Positions 30,801 through 49,417 of a stretch of 64,000 bases of DNA are shown here, in pieces. The DNA is from Patagioenas fasciata (Eukaryota > Chordata > Aves > Columbiformes > Columbidae), in assembly GCF_037038585.1 (NCBI RefSeq), contig NC_092541.1, positions 2,663,445-2,727,444 on the forward strand. Direction: 5' to 3'. Positions within the stretch are counted from its first letter, which is position 1. Every line of letters starts with the position of its first letter. The notes under the pieces were generated by a model that did no database searches, was not told the DNA's origin, and was given only the letters and a program-made list of their open reading frames with translations. A program made the translations under genes and the position numbers.

Positions 30801-32799
30801 ATCGATGCTTCCCCACCCCACGCACGGGGGAACAGTGGCACCCTGGACATGGTGACACCCTGGACATGGTGGCACTCACTTAGGGCTGGGGTGGGCAGCT
30901 GCCCCGTGTCCCCCCACACCAACTCCCACGGGCAGGGTGAGGAAGAGGAGGAGGAGGAGGAGGAGGGACCAAAACTGCGGTTTGGTGGCCGGGGGGGCAG
31001 GATCTGTCCCGCAGGCGGGAGCACCGGGATTCCGGGCACTGGGGCTTCGAGTGGGACCACCCCAGGGATGGGCACTGGGGGGTCCCTCGGCCGGACCCCC
31101 GGGAGCGCGGTGGCGGCAGTGGCGGGGGCGTGGGGGGCGCAGGGGGCACCAGGTGGGTTTTGGATGGCAGCGGCTGGAACGATGTTAATGACTTTTCTTC
31201 CTGTCGCTCTCCTTTTACACCGAGGGCAGCTCCGTAACCAGAGCTGCTTCCTTCCCCGAGATTAAGGAGCCGTCTGGTCAGCCCCCCCCGCCCGGCCGCT
31301 GACCCTCCCGGAGCTGCCACCAACGTGTCACCCCCACCTGGCCCTGACCTGGCCCTGGCGGCGCTGGGGAAGGTTCAGCACCCACCCCCAACACCCATGG
31401 GTGCTCCCTTTCCAACGGCAGAAGGTGCTGAGCATCCTCGTGGTGCCGATCAGGATGGTTTGGGGTGCTTGGCGCTGGCTGTGCCCCCGCTTCCGCTCAT
31501 CTCTTTCCCAGTGCTGGGGGAACCGGGTGCAGGATGTGTCCCCAAGCCGGGCTGCGCAGGGTCCCAAGGGTGGGGGCTGGTGGCCATGGTGGCCCGGCCA
31601 TGTTGCAATTCGCGTTCATGCCTCCCCAAGCTTATCAGCAACCCGTTGCCTTCGAGCAGCAGCGAGATGCAAATTCCTCCGGGGTGGGGGGGAGTATTTT
31701 TGGTTTTCCCTGAGACCAAATTTAGCCCCTGTGGGTGCCCGGTGCCTTCGCGTTCGTTTTAATAATGAAAACAGGAACAATGCCATTGACTAAGAAAATA
31801 ACCCCCAAGTTTCCCCTCAGTCCCCAGTGAGCAAATTCCTGATGGAAGAGCAAAATCGCTGCAGCAGCACCAGCACCTGCCTGGGGTCTGGGCTGGAGGG
31901 TGACGTGGGGACAGTGGGGCTTGGGGACAGTGGGGCTTGGGGACAGCAGGCCATGGGCTGGCACCATGATGAGGTCTGGCACCCTGGTGGGGTCTGGCAC
32001 CCTGGTGGGGTCTGGCTCCTGCCCGCTGCCCCTGCCGGGGATTTGGTGCTGGGTTCAGCTGGACCCATGTCCAGGATGTGCAAAGTGCTGTGTTGCATCA
32101 GCCGTCTGCAGAGGGGAAACTGAGGGGCTTGAATGTGGCCCCAAAGAGGTCCCAGGTCTCCCGCCCTCCAGGAAACCCTGCAGATGCCACTGCCTTGCTG
32201 AGGTTTGGACCCAAAATCCCGGTGCTCCCTCTCCATGGAGCTCAAGCCACTTGGCACAGAGACTGTCCCATCCGAAAGGACGTTGCATCAGAGGGGATAA
32301 AGCCTGAATTCCCGGCTGAGGATGCCCCGGAGTGTCCCCGTCGCACAGGGCCGTCGGAGGCTGTTCGAGGTGACGGTCAGGACAAGGCTCCCAGCCCTCC
32401 TGTCCCTCCTGGCCTTGAGCGAGTCCTCCCTGCGCAGGGACACTTGTGACAACCGTCGCCCCAGGAATCCCGCTGTGTCTCCCAGGGAGGGCAGTGTCCC
32501 CGGTGTCACTTTACCTTGCGGGGGGAACACTCAAGGACGTGACATCCTGAGGACAGAGCCGCACTCCCTCCCCTGCCCCACCGGGCCCCACTGTCACCAC
32601 CACCCGGGACCCCAGTGCCGAGGGGGACACAGGACAGCGGTGGCAGGTCCCCAGCGATGGCAGGTCCCCAGCGTGGGCGCAGCAGGGATGCTCATGAGCC
32701 CCACACCCGTCTGGGTGGCCGCCACGGCTGATCTCGCAGCGGGGGAGTGTCCCTGTGAATTTATCCTCGCCGGCGATGGTATAACAGGAATGAATTAGC

Positions 32800-32930
32800 A
32801 CGTCGTGACGTCAGGGAGCACGTGCTGCAGCACTTGCTTCCCCCCCCACCTTAATGAGTCGTTCCCCCCCAACCCTAACCCCCCTCCAGCCTTTATTTTT
32901 CATCCTAGAAAATAAAGGCTGGAAATTTCC
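32800..32930. promoter_or_regulatory. Candidate TBX21 upstream enhancer (CRE, E-box, inverted repeat, kappaB-like)
   Basis: Within 130 bases there is a full palindromic CRE, TGACGTCA (32806-32813); an E-box, CACGTG (32819-32824); a perfect 12-bp inverted repeat AGCCTTTATTTT / AAAATAAAGGCT (32888-32899 and 32909-32920, 9-base loop); and, directly abutting it, the palindromic kappaB-type site GGAAATTTCC (32921-32930). The cluster is 1.7-1.8 kb upstream of the T-bet start codon. Motif presence is seen; enhancer function is inference. Confidence 0.35.
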
Positions 32931-34099
32931 TTGTTTTCCTTCTTTTTCTCGCTTGGGCAGGTGGTGGAGGGGGTCCTGCCCAACGGGTTGGGAGGGGGTG
33001 GCCGTGCCCTGCCAGCCTGGGGGTACCTGGGGGGTGAGTCCCAGGGATGAGGGGCCAGAGGAGCTGGCAGGGAGCCGGAAAGGTGGCAGGGGGGTCAGCA
33101 GGGGGGCTTTGCATAGAGATGGCAGCCCGAGAACCCTCGGAACAATTCCCCGCTGAAAGGCCCGAATGGCTGCTAAGCTGTGTCTGATGGGCCAATACAC
33201 ACCCCCTGCCAGATCCCCGCGAGGTGACACACTGTGGGGACATGGGGGTCCCGTCCAGCCGCCCCACACGGCCCAGCCACGACCCCCACCCCGTACATCC
33301 TTAACTCCCCATTTCCTCCTGCAGATCTGTCCCCATCCATTTGCTCCCGCTGTCCCCTGCCAACGCTGTCACCTGCCACCCCCCAGGGCCACCAGTCCCA
33401 GAGGATGTGGGTTTGGTAGAGACTCACATGTGCCCCTTTGTCTCCCCACACCTCACACCCCCCAGCTCCAGAGGGGACCCGCAGATGTGGGGACACTCGG
33501 GCACATCCCTGCACCCAAGAGGTGAGCCCAGACCCCAGGAAAGGGACACACAGGCCGATGGCAGTGTCACTCGTCCTTTCGTGCGGGGTGGCACCCAACC
33601 GTCCCCCACCCTCCCATGGCACTGCCCCACTGGGAATGGAAAGTATTGACGGGCGCTGGGCTGGGGATGCTGCCAAGGGAAGTGGCCCCTCCAGAGCAAA
33701 ATGCCATCGTGATGGCTCCAGGGGACACGGGGACTTCCCCTGGCACAGTGGGGTCAAGGGCAGGTGTTGGGGAGACCTGGTCCTGGGAGGACACTGGGGG
33801 AGCACAGCTTGTGCCCAGGGGACTCGGAGCACCCCAAACCTGGCAGAAGGGGAAGATGGCCCAGAAGGGGACGAGCCCCCAGCCCGAGTCACCTCCTGTG
33901 TGTGCTGTGACACCAGAACGTGCAGGGGTGACCCAAAATGTCGGGCACCCAGGAGTGTGGGCTCTCCATTGTCCCCTTGGTCACTCCCTGTGTCTCCCCA
34001 TAGTGTCCCTGTCCCCTCCCGTGTCCCCCACCCCCTCCCACCTCCCCACCCCCCAGTGCCCCGTGTCTCCACGTGTTCCCCATCTCCTCCCACGCTCCG

Positions 34100-34603
34100 T
34101 GTCCTCCGTGTCCCACATCCTCTCCCGCATCCCCGCGTGTCCGGGTCCCGCGTGTCCCGCCCCCGGCCCGCCCGGTGGGGGCCGTCTCCGCGGGGGGGGT
34201 GGGCGGAGCTCCCGGCTCGGAGCCGCTTCTTTGGATAAGAGGCGCGGAGCCACGGGGCCGGGCCGCTGGAACGTGTGAGGGCACCGGCAGCAGCTCCGGT
34301 AACAGCGGGGCAGGGCGGGGACACCCCTTCAGCGGCACTTTTGGGGGTTTTCCAGGTGTTTCGGGGTTTTTTTATTATTATTTTTTCAGGGTTGTTTTTT
34401 CACCCCCCTCCTCCTCCCCTTGGCTTTCCCCGGGTTGTCCCGACTCGCCCCCCCCCCGCCCCGCGGGGCCGCCGGGCATGGAGGGGGCGGCGGGAGCCCG
34501 GCGAGGCGGGCGCCGCTGAAACGCTCCCGGGCTCCGGGTCCCGGGGCCACCGGTGGGGCCCCCCCATGAGTGGCTGAGCGGGGCCGGTGCCCCCCGCCCG
34601 TCC
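34100..34603 (+). promoter_or_regulatory. TBX21: TBX21 promoter region and 5' UTR with two short uORFs
   Basis: A CpG-rich segment precedes the T-bet start. Two upstream ATGs begin short open frames that end before the main start: 34478-34519 (13 codons plus stop) and 34566-34577 (ATGAGTGGCTGA, three codons plus stop). The transcription start is not defined by a clear TATA box, so whether both lie in the mRNA is inferred from their position within 130 bases of the start codon. Confidence 0.45.
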
Positions 34604-42722
<8,119 letters not shown>

Positions 42723-43060
42723 GCCGCGCTGGGGGGCTCAGACACCCCCTCCGGCACCCTGAGGCCATGGGAGTTGGTCCTGTGTGTGCCCCCCCCGTTT
42801 AACACCCTTATCCTGGGAAGACCTGAGTGGACGGGGGGTTGAAGCCAGACAATCAGCCCCCGGTGCCACCCCAGTGGGGCCACAGGGGTGACTGGGAAGG
42901 GATGGGGGCGGGGACAGTGCATTTTTTTGGTCATCAGTGGTTTTTAAGGGATGGGGGGGGTTAATGCTGAAGTATTTATTGAGCCCCCCCCGTGCCTGGC
43001 GTGGGGCCGGGGGCAGCAGCATATCTTGCAATAAAAGGGACACTGTGGGGCTCGGCTCTG
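42723..43060 (+). other. TBX21: TBX21 3' UTR
   Basis: Short 3' UTR of about 0.33 kb after the TGA at 42720-42722. It contains one ATTTATT word (42974-42980). No other feature is seen. Confidence 0.75.
43030..43035 (+). terminator. TBX21: TBX21 poly(A) signal
   Basis: AATAAA in TTGCAATAAAAGGGAC, followed by a GT-rich stretch (ACTGTGGGG, then CTCTGTGCATG). Cleavage is inferred near 43055. Confidence 0.8.
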
Positions 43061-43198
43061 CTCTGTGCATGCGGGAGGGAAACTGAGGCACGGGGAGGTT
43101 TAAGGGACTCATGTCCCCCCCTCCTTGGGGGGACCCAGGCATCCTGGGCCGGGAGGGGGGAGAAGGAAGCTCTCTGCACCCCTCAGCTCCCTGTAGCC

Positions 43199-43204
43199 TT
43201 TATT
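43199..43204 (-). terminator. OSBPL7: OSBPL7 poly(A) signal
   Basis: Plus-strand TTTATT here reads AATAAA on the minus strand, about 340 bases after the OSBPL7 stop. A further minus-strand AATAAA at 42975-42980 could give a longer form that would overlap the TBX21 3' end. The two genes are convergent, with inferred ends about 130 bases apart. Confidence 0.75.
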
Positions 43205-43544
43205 AGAGCAGCGCACGCTTTGCGGGGGGGCAAGGGGTCTGCCCGCCCGCGGGCACCCCAGGCCCCCCCGCTGCCCCCCACATGGTGAGCCAGGGTCCTG
43301 TGTCCCCAGGGCCGGGGGGGCACTGCCAGCCCATCTCCAAGCACCCCAGCCAGCCTGAGGCTCTGCCCTGGGGTAGGAGGGGGACAATCCCTGTGCCCCC
43401 CACTTTTACATCACAGTTTTGCTTAAACACCAGCAAAACAGCTGAGGGGTGGGGGCTGCACCCCCAGTGCGGGGGGGACCAGCCCCACTGTTGGGTGTCT
43501 CTGCTGTGATGAGCTGGGGGGCGCAGCGCCCCGTGCGGGGGTCG

Positions 43545-46500
43545 CTACCAGAGCACCGCGCTGTCCAGGTGGGCAAAGCCAGGGTCCAGGCGCAGCTTCC
43601 AGTAGGTGTTGTTGGTGACCCACGACTCTTTGCCGTTGGAGTCCGTCAGCCGCCTGCACGTTGGGGGGACACACAGCTGAGGGGGGGGCATCGACACCCC
43701 CAGGGGGTCTCCCCCATTCCCTGAAAGCTCTGCATCCCTCTAAGCCACAGGTTCCCCAACCATCACCCCGATGTCAGCCTCAGGACCCCTATGTCCCATC
43801 CATCACGCCATACACCAGTCCTGGGGCCCCCTCCAGTTCCCCCCACCAGACCTGAAGAAGCGAGCCTGGTGTGTGATGTTATTCTCCTCCATCACCCGGC
43901 GCCGGTCCCGCTGCAGCTGCTCGATCTGGCGCTTCTGCGTCTCAGCCGCGGGCACGTTGCCTTCCTCCAGGTACCTGTTGGGGGGAGGAACACATCGCTG
44001 TACCGAGCTGGGCAGCCTCGACGCCCCCCCCGTGGTGCTGGGGTGCTGCTGACCGCTGGTCGGGGCGCAGGCGGGTGTCGGTGGAGGGCAGGACCCGCCG
44101 CAGCTCTGGCGTCAGCTCGTTCAGCTCCAGCGCAAACTGGGTGAAGCCGTAATTCCTCTCGTGGTCGTGGGGCATGGGGTCTGTGGGGTGGGGGGGGCAC
44201 AGTGCTGAGATCCCAGGCTGGGGTTTTCCCCCCCACAGTGCAGCCCCCCCCTACTCGCCCTGGGTCCTTACTGGCTCTCCAGATGCACTGTCCCGGGGGG
44301 GGCCCACGGTGCAGCCCTTCGTGCCACTTGCCGGCCAGGCGCTCCACCACCGCCCCGCTGCGGCTCAGCACGGCGCCCTGCACCTCGTTGGCCCCCGCGC
44401 CCCAGTACCGCGCCTGCGGCCACAGGGGGCTGGGGGAGCGGGCGGGGCTGGGGCGGGGCCGTGGGGAAAGGGGGGGCCCTGAGTGAGAGGCGGGGCCATC
44501 GGGAGAGGGCGGGGTCACTGGGAAAGGGTGGGGCGCTAATTGAGGGGTGGGGCCACTGAGAAAAGGGTGGGGCTATTTGGAAAGGGCGGGGCCACAAGTG
44601 AGGGGCGGGACCATTGAAAAGGGTGGGGTCAGGGAAGGGGCGGGGCAATAACAGCATTTAGATATGTGAGTGAAGGGGGCGGGGCCACACCTGAAGGGGC
44701 GGGGCCAGGCAGGGGTGATGCACAAGGGGGTGGAGTTGGGGCACATGGGAGGGTGGAGCTATGGGATGGGCGGAGCTCAGAGGCTAAAGGGCGGGGCCAG
44801 GGAGGGGCTGGATGCAGGGAGAGGTGGGGCCGGGGCAGGGCGCGGCAGGGCGGGGCAGGGCGCGGCAGGGCGGGGCAGGGTGTGGCAGGCGCACCTTGCA
44901 GAAGGTGATCTTGCAGTGGTAGGAGGCGTCGCGGGTGTTGCGGATCAGCACCTCCCCGTAGTGCTCGATCCAGCGGGGCCCGCTGAGCACGTTGTGGATG
45001 CACGTGGTCACCTTGTTCCACTCAAAGTGGTCCCCGGTCCTGTGGGCAGCGCAGCGTGTCACTGGGGGGACAGGCAGGGTGACACCGCAGTGGGGGGTGG
45101 GGTCACCTGCTGGGGTCTCACCTGGGCAGTTGGACGTTGACGGTGCCCACGGGGACAATCTCCAGGGATTTGCCCCAGAATTTGTTCTTCCACCTCATGT
45201 CTGGTGGGGGGGGGGGGAGTGGGAGGAGGTGAGACCTCCCCATGACACCTCGCGAGCCCCCAACACCCCCTGGGCACCCACCTTGCCAGAAGATGAAGTT
45301 GTCGGACTCGGCGTGGCAGGCGGAGATGGGAGGGTGGTGGCAGACCTGGTGGGAGGAAGAGGGACGTGCCACCGCCCCGTCCCGCTCCGTCCCCCTCCCC
45401 GTCCCAGTCCCGTCCCCACCTGCTCGCTGATGAAGCGGAACCCGCGGTCGGGCCGCACGCACTCATAGGTCTCGCCCAGCACCGGGTTGAAGGGTTTGCT
45501 GCCCGCCCGGTAGTAGGTGGAGGCATAGGCGGATACGGCAAAGGCGGCCACGTACACCTGTGACCGTACACCTGTCACCGCTGCCACCGCGCCCTGGGGG
45601 CGTGGTTTGACATCGCTCCGCCCTTCGGGGGCGGGGCAATGCAGCGCACCTCGTCTCGGGGGCGTGGTACCGCTGCGCTCCGCCCCCTCAGGGCGTGGTG
45701 AAACACAGTTACGCCCCCCCGGGGGCGGGGTAGCTCTCCGCCCCGCCCTCCAGAGGGCGTGGTTTCGCTATGTCACGCCCACTATGGGCGTGGTCTCTCC
45801 GCGGTCTTGCGTCCCTCGCCCACGCCCGGTGCTGCTCGGGGTCGCGGCTGAGCCCCCGTGTCCCCCCGCTGCGCCCACATGTCCCAGGAGACCCCTGTGT
45901 CCCCGATCCCCGTCTCACCAGGCGCTGACGGGGGTCGCGGGCGCGGCTGGCGCGGTCCAGCAGGCCGCTGTACTCCAGCTCCTCGCAGAGCCGCTGGAGC
46001 GTGTTGAGCGGCTCGTTGAGCTGCACGGGCAGCGCCACGCGTGACAAGTCCTTCCCCACGCTGCTCCGCAGCAGCCCCCATAGGCTCACGTCCCCCGGGG
46101 GCGCGGGGGGCGCGGGCAGGCGGCTCCGCCCCGGCGGGTCCGGCCCCGGTAGCTCTAGCGACGGTGGCTCCACGGGCGTCCCTGCACCCTCCGCTCCTGC
46201 CGAGCAGCGGGCGGTTGGGCGGAGCCGCGGTCCCTCCCGGTCCCCTCGCCGATGTCCCCTCCCTGTACCTGTCGGGGGGCGGCCCGGCCCTCCCGGCTCC
46301 GCCGCGTCCTCGCAGACGCTGGTGGTGGTTTCGCTGATGCACGACTCGTCGTCCGAGGGCTGGGGGGGACGCAGGGAACCGTCGGCGGCTTCGGGGGTCT
46401 CGGGGTGGGGGCGTTACCCCAGCAGGGGGGGGACAGGAGGGGTTGTAACGGGCAGAGCCTCCCCGGCAGGATGGGACGAGACTCGGGTACCTGGGATGGG

Positions 46501-49417
46501 CTGGGCGGGGGCAGGATGGGGAGGGGGTGGTGGGTACCGGTGGGGCTGCAGGATGGGGGAGCAGGGACGGGGGGGGCGCACCGGCAGCACCCGGCCCCCG
46601 CCGCCGGGCTCAGAGACTGCAGAGACCCCCAGGTGAGGGGCTACGGGGGGCTGCAGGGGATATGGGGACCGGGGGGGACATGGAGGGCAGCGGGGGCAGC
46701 TCTCGGGTCAACTAATGGGGAGAGGACGGGGAAGAGAAAAGTGACAGATGAACCCCCAGAAACAGCTGAACATGGACAGCGGGGGGGGTTTGCGGAGCCC
46801 CCACCCCGTCAGCAGAGCCCCACCCCCTTTCGATGGCCCCGCCCCCCCGAAGCCCCGCCCCACCTCGTTCTCGGAGGAGCTGGCGGACAGGAGAACCTCG
46901 CAGGCGTCGAAGAACTCGGTGTGCGAGTCGGCCAGCGAGACGATGCTGCGGTTGGAGAGTTGCTGCTCGCGGCCCTTGGCCGGCAGCGCGTCCGGCTGCG
47001 GGGACACCAACCGCCTCAGCCCCCCGCCCGGGGGGGCCCAGACTCCCACCCCATCCTGCCTCCCCCTCACCTCGTTGGGGTGCAGCGAGGCAAAGGAGTC
47101 CAGAGTGGTGTCAGAGGAGACGGAGAGGGAGTGGAAGCGCCGCAGGGCAGCCTGCAGAGGTGGGGGGGGGCTGAGCTGAACCCCCCAGCATGTCCCATCC
47201 ATCTCGATGGGGAGGGGGGGTCACCCTGCAGCTGCCTGGGCACCCAGCACCAGGCTGAGACCTGACGACTCACTGCACCCAACAGCAACAACCCCCCAGG
47301 GGCTCCATCAGGACCTTGCCTGGACCCCCCAGGATTCCTCACCCCGGCGTTGCCAGCACCACCGGGGCGTGGTGCTGAGCGCCGCCGGTCCAGCGCCTGT
47401 CGCATCTCCTCCAGACGGGCCCTCTCGGCCGTCAGCGCAGCCACCACGCTGCTGAGTGAGCCATGCACTGCCGGAAGACACGGGTAGGTGCTGGGGCTGC
47501 GGCACGACCCCCAGCACCTGCCCTGCCACCACCAGGACCCCCGGTGGGGCTCAGCCCCCTGCCTGATCCCACCTTTCTGCGCCAGGACCCAGAAGCTCCG
47601 CTGCAGCTGGCTGTACTCAGGGGGCAGGCTGAAGGGCAGCTGGCTCTGGGACGGCTCCAGGTAGCGCGAGAGGTTGGGGACGGAGCCATGCAGGCGGCCC
47701 ACCTTGTGGGGGGACACGGGGGTCAGTGGGGCCCCGGGGGGCTCTGTCCCGGGGCAGCGGTTCAGCCAGCGGCAGCAGAGCTTGGTGGGACATCCGCCCA
47801 CCCACCCTCACCCTGCCGATGGTGTCGTCCTTTGCGAAGCTCTGGGTGCACCAAATCTTGGTGGTTCTCCTGCCCTTCTTTGGCCTCTCCGTGGCAGCTG
47901 AGGGCTGCAAGCGAGAGGAGGGGGCTGAAGCCAGACCCTCCCCAGAAAGGGGGTTCGATGCTCAGCCCCGTGCCCCCCCTGCCCCGCTCACCTGGCTGCT
48001 GGAGATGAGGGGGGCCGAGGGGATGCGGTGCAGGGCCTCCAGGCTATGCAGCATGGCCGTCAGCTCCTGCAGCTTCGCCTGGCACTCCGACAGCTCTGCA
48101 GCGGCACAGAGCGAGCCTGGTCAGCAAGGGGGAACGAGGGAACCCCCCTGCCCCACACGTCCCCTCCCGCCCTGCTCACCGGCTGAGCAGCGCTCCAGCC
48201 CCTCGCTGTCCTTCAGCCACGCGTTCACCTTGTCCCGGGGGCTGGCGAAGGCGGACAGGGCAGGGGCGCTGCCCGAGGGCAGGATCCGCATCCACGGGCC
48301 CTGCAGCGGGGGACCAGGGACACCCCCGAGGGGGTCGTGGGGAGCCCTGCGCCTGGGCACTGCCTCTCATCACCACCCTGAGGTGCCACCCACCTGTGCG
48401 TTGTGGGGGGTCCTCCCCGCGGGGCCCCCCCTGGGCCCCTCGCCCTGGTGATGGGAGCAGAGGCTGCTCACCCAGCTGGCAAAGAGCTCCGGGGACTTGA
48501 TCTGTGGGACAGGGGCGAGCTGGGGTGGGAGGGACATAGGTGGGGGGGTTCCAAAGCCCCTTGTCTTGGCTGCAGCCCCCCCAGCACCTTAAGGTGGTAG
48601 ATGTTCTCCTCCGTGTCCAGGTCCACCCGCTGCGCCTTCTTGTTGATGGACATGACGGACTGACGGACGTCAATGGATCCGTGCAGTTTGCCCTTGAGGA
48701 CCTGGGGGATCCCGGGGACACGTGTCAGGGGGAAGACCGCCCTTCCTGAGGGTGTCCCCCAGCCCTCAGGGGCTGCACAGACGCAGCGTGTCCCCACACT
48801 CACGTCCTGGCGTGTGGTGGCGTATTTCAAGATGCCATTCTCCAGCACAAAGTACCTCTGAGGACAGAGAGGGATGATTGTTTCGGGGAGCAGAGTCTGG
48901 GCACTGCTGCACCCCTCTCCAGGGGCCCAAATCACCCCAGGGCTGGGGACAGCACCCAGGGGTGGCCAGGGGACACCCAGTGCCAGCCGCCCCATTACCT
49001 TGTGCCAGCCCTTCAGGGGCCATTTCCTCTTCTTGAGCAGGTAGCCCTCGTGTCGCCGCAGCTCTCGGCCCGGGCTGCCCCCTGCCCGCGGCTCCTCCAG
49101 CACCTCCCAGCTCTCTGAGCCCTGCCGGGGGTCAGCACGGGGGTCCCTTGTCACCAGTGATGCTCCCCACTTTGTCCCTGGGCAGGGACGCTTGGTATTC
49201 CCCAGGGGACATCTCTGTATCCCCCTGCTTAAAGTGAGCTGAAGCCTCCCTGGGGCCCCACAGCACCCCCAGTCCAGCCTGGGGGCACCACTTGCTGACC
49301 CCCCCAGCCAGGAGTCCCCCCAACCTGCTGGACGCTGCTGTGCTTGGAAGACACGGTGCTGTTTGAGCGGGACAGAGCCCTTTTAGGAGAGGATGGGTCC
49401 TTCTCGTGACTGCCCAT
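43545..49417 (-). CDS. OSBPL7: Oxysterol-binding protein-related protein 7 (ORP7)
   Basis: ORP7 is a lipid-transfer protein acting at ER contact sites. The 22 coding exons, in gene order, are 49417-49325, 49121-48999, 48857-48804, 48701-48588, 48501-48394, 48300-48180, 48095-47992, 47904-47812, 47702-47573, 47467-47343, 47151-47071, 46995-46864, 46359-46269, 46181-45919, 45557-45420, 45345-45282, 45200-45122, 45039-44895, 44413-44272, 44180-44054, 43974-43852 and 43653-43545. Phases agree and give 852 residues (about 842 in human, as I recall). A PH domain begins near residue 55 ([20 protein letters not shown]). EFFDACE near 409-415 is a textbook FFAT motif for VAP binding. The sterol/PI4P-binding ORD fills the C-terminal 380 residues ([40 protein letters not shown]), ending in DSAVLW. 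The OSBP signature reads EQVCHHPP instead of EQVSHHPP. ORP3 and ORP6 are paralogues, but the ends and the synteny favour ORP7. Confidence 0.96.
44487..44720. repeat. 19-20 bp GGGYGGGGCCA minisatellite in OSBPL7 intron
   Basis: About eleven diverged units of the form GGGCGGGGCCACTGAGAAAG with a 19-20 base spacing. A related GGGGCAGGGCGCGGCA mini-array follows at 44833-44882, ending about a dozen bases before the next exon (44895). Each unit contains a GC-box core (GGGCGGGG or GGGTGGGG) on the plus strand. Confidence 0.9.
45590..45794. repeat. 31-bp periodic array of CGCCC/GGGCG palindromes in OSBPL7 intron
   Basis: Seven units start at about 45590, 45619, 45650, 45681, 45712, 45744 and 45776, spaced 29-32 bases. 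All but the third have a left arm CGCCC and a right arm GGGCG separated by 0-6 bases, followed by TGGT or GGGG: CGCCCTGGGGGCGTGGT, CGCCCTTCGGGGGCGGGG, CGCCCCCTCAGGGCGTGGT, CGCCCACTATGGGCGTGGT. The arms are kept while loops and the sequence between units differ. It lies between exons 45557-45420 and 46181-45919. Confidence 0.9.

Larger units (their letters stand above)
23441..34100. other. Intergenic spacer TBKBP1-TBX21
   Basis: About 10.7 kb with no supportable gene on either strand. It is GC-rich and loaded with minisatellites (listed separately at 26930, 28967, 29087, 29646 and 30440; a smaller one at 31888-32020 repeats TGGGGACAGTGGGGCT and GTCTGGCACCCTGGTGGG). Islands of lower GC content with clustered palindromic motifs occur at 24945-25040, 31630-31675 and 32800-32930 and are the best candidates for TBX21 or TBKBP1 enhancers. 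Open frames up to 430 codons coincide with the repeats. Confidence 0.6.
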
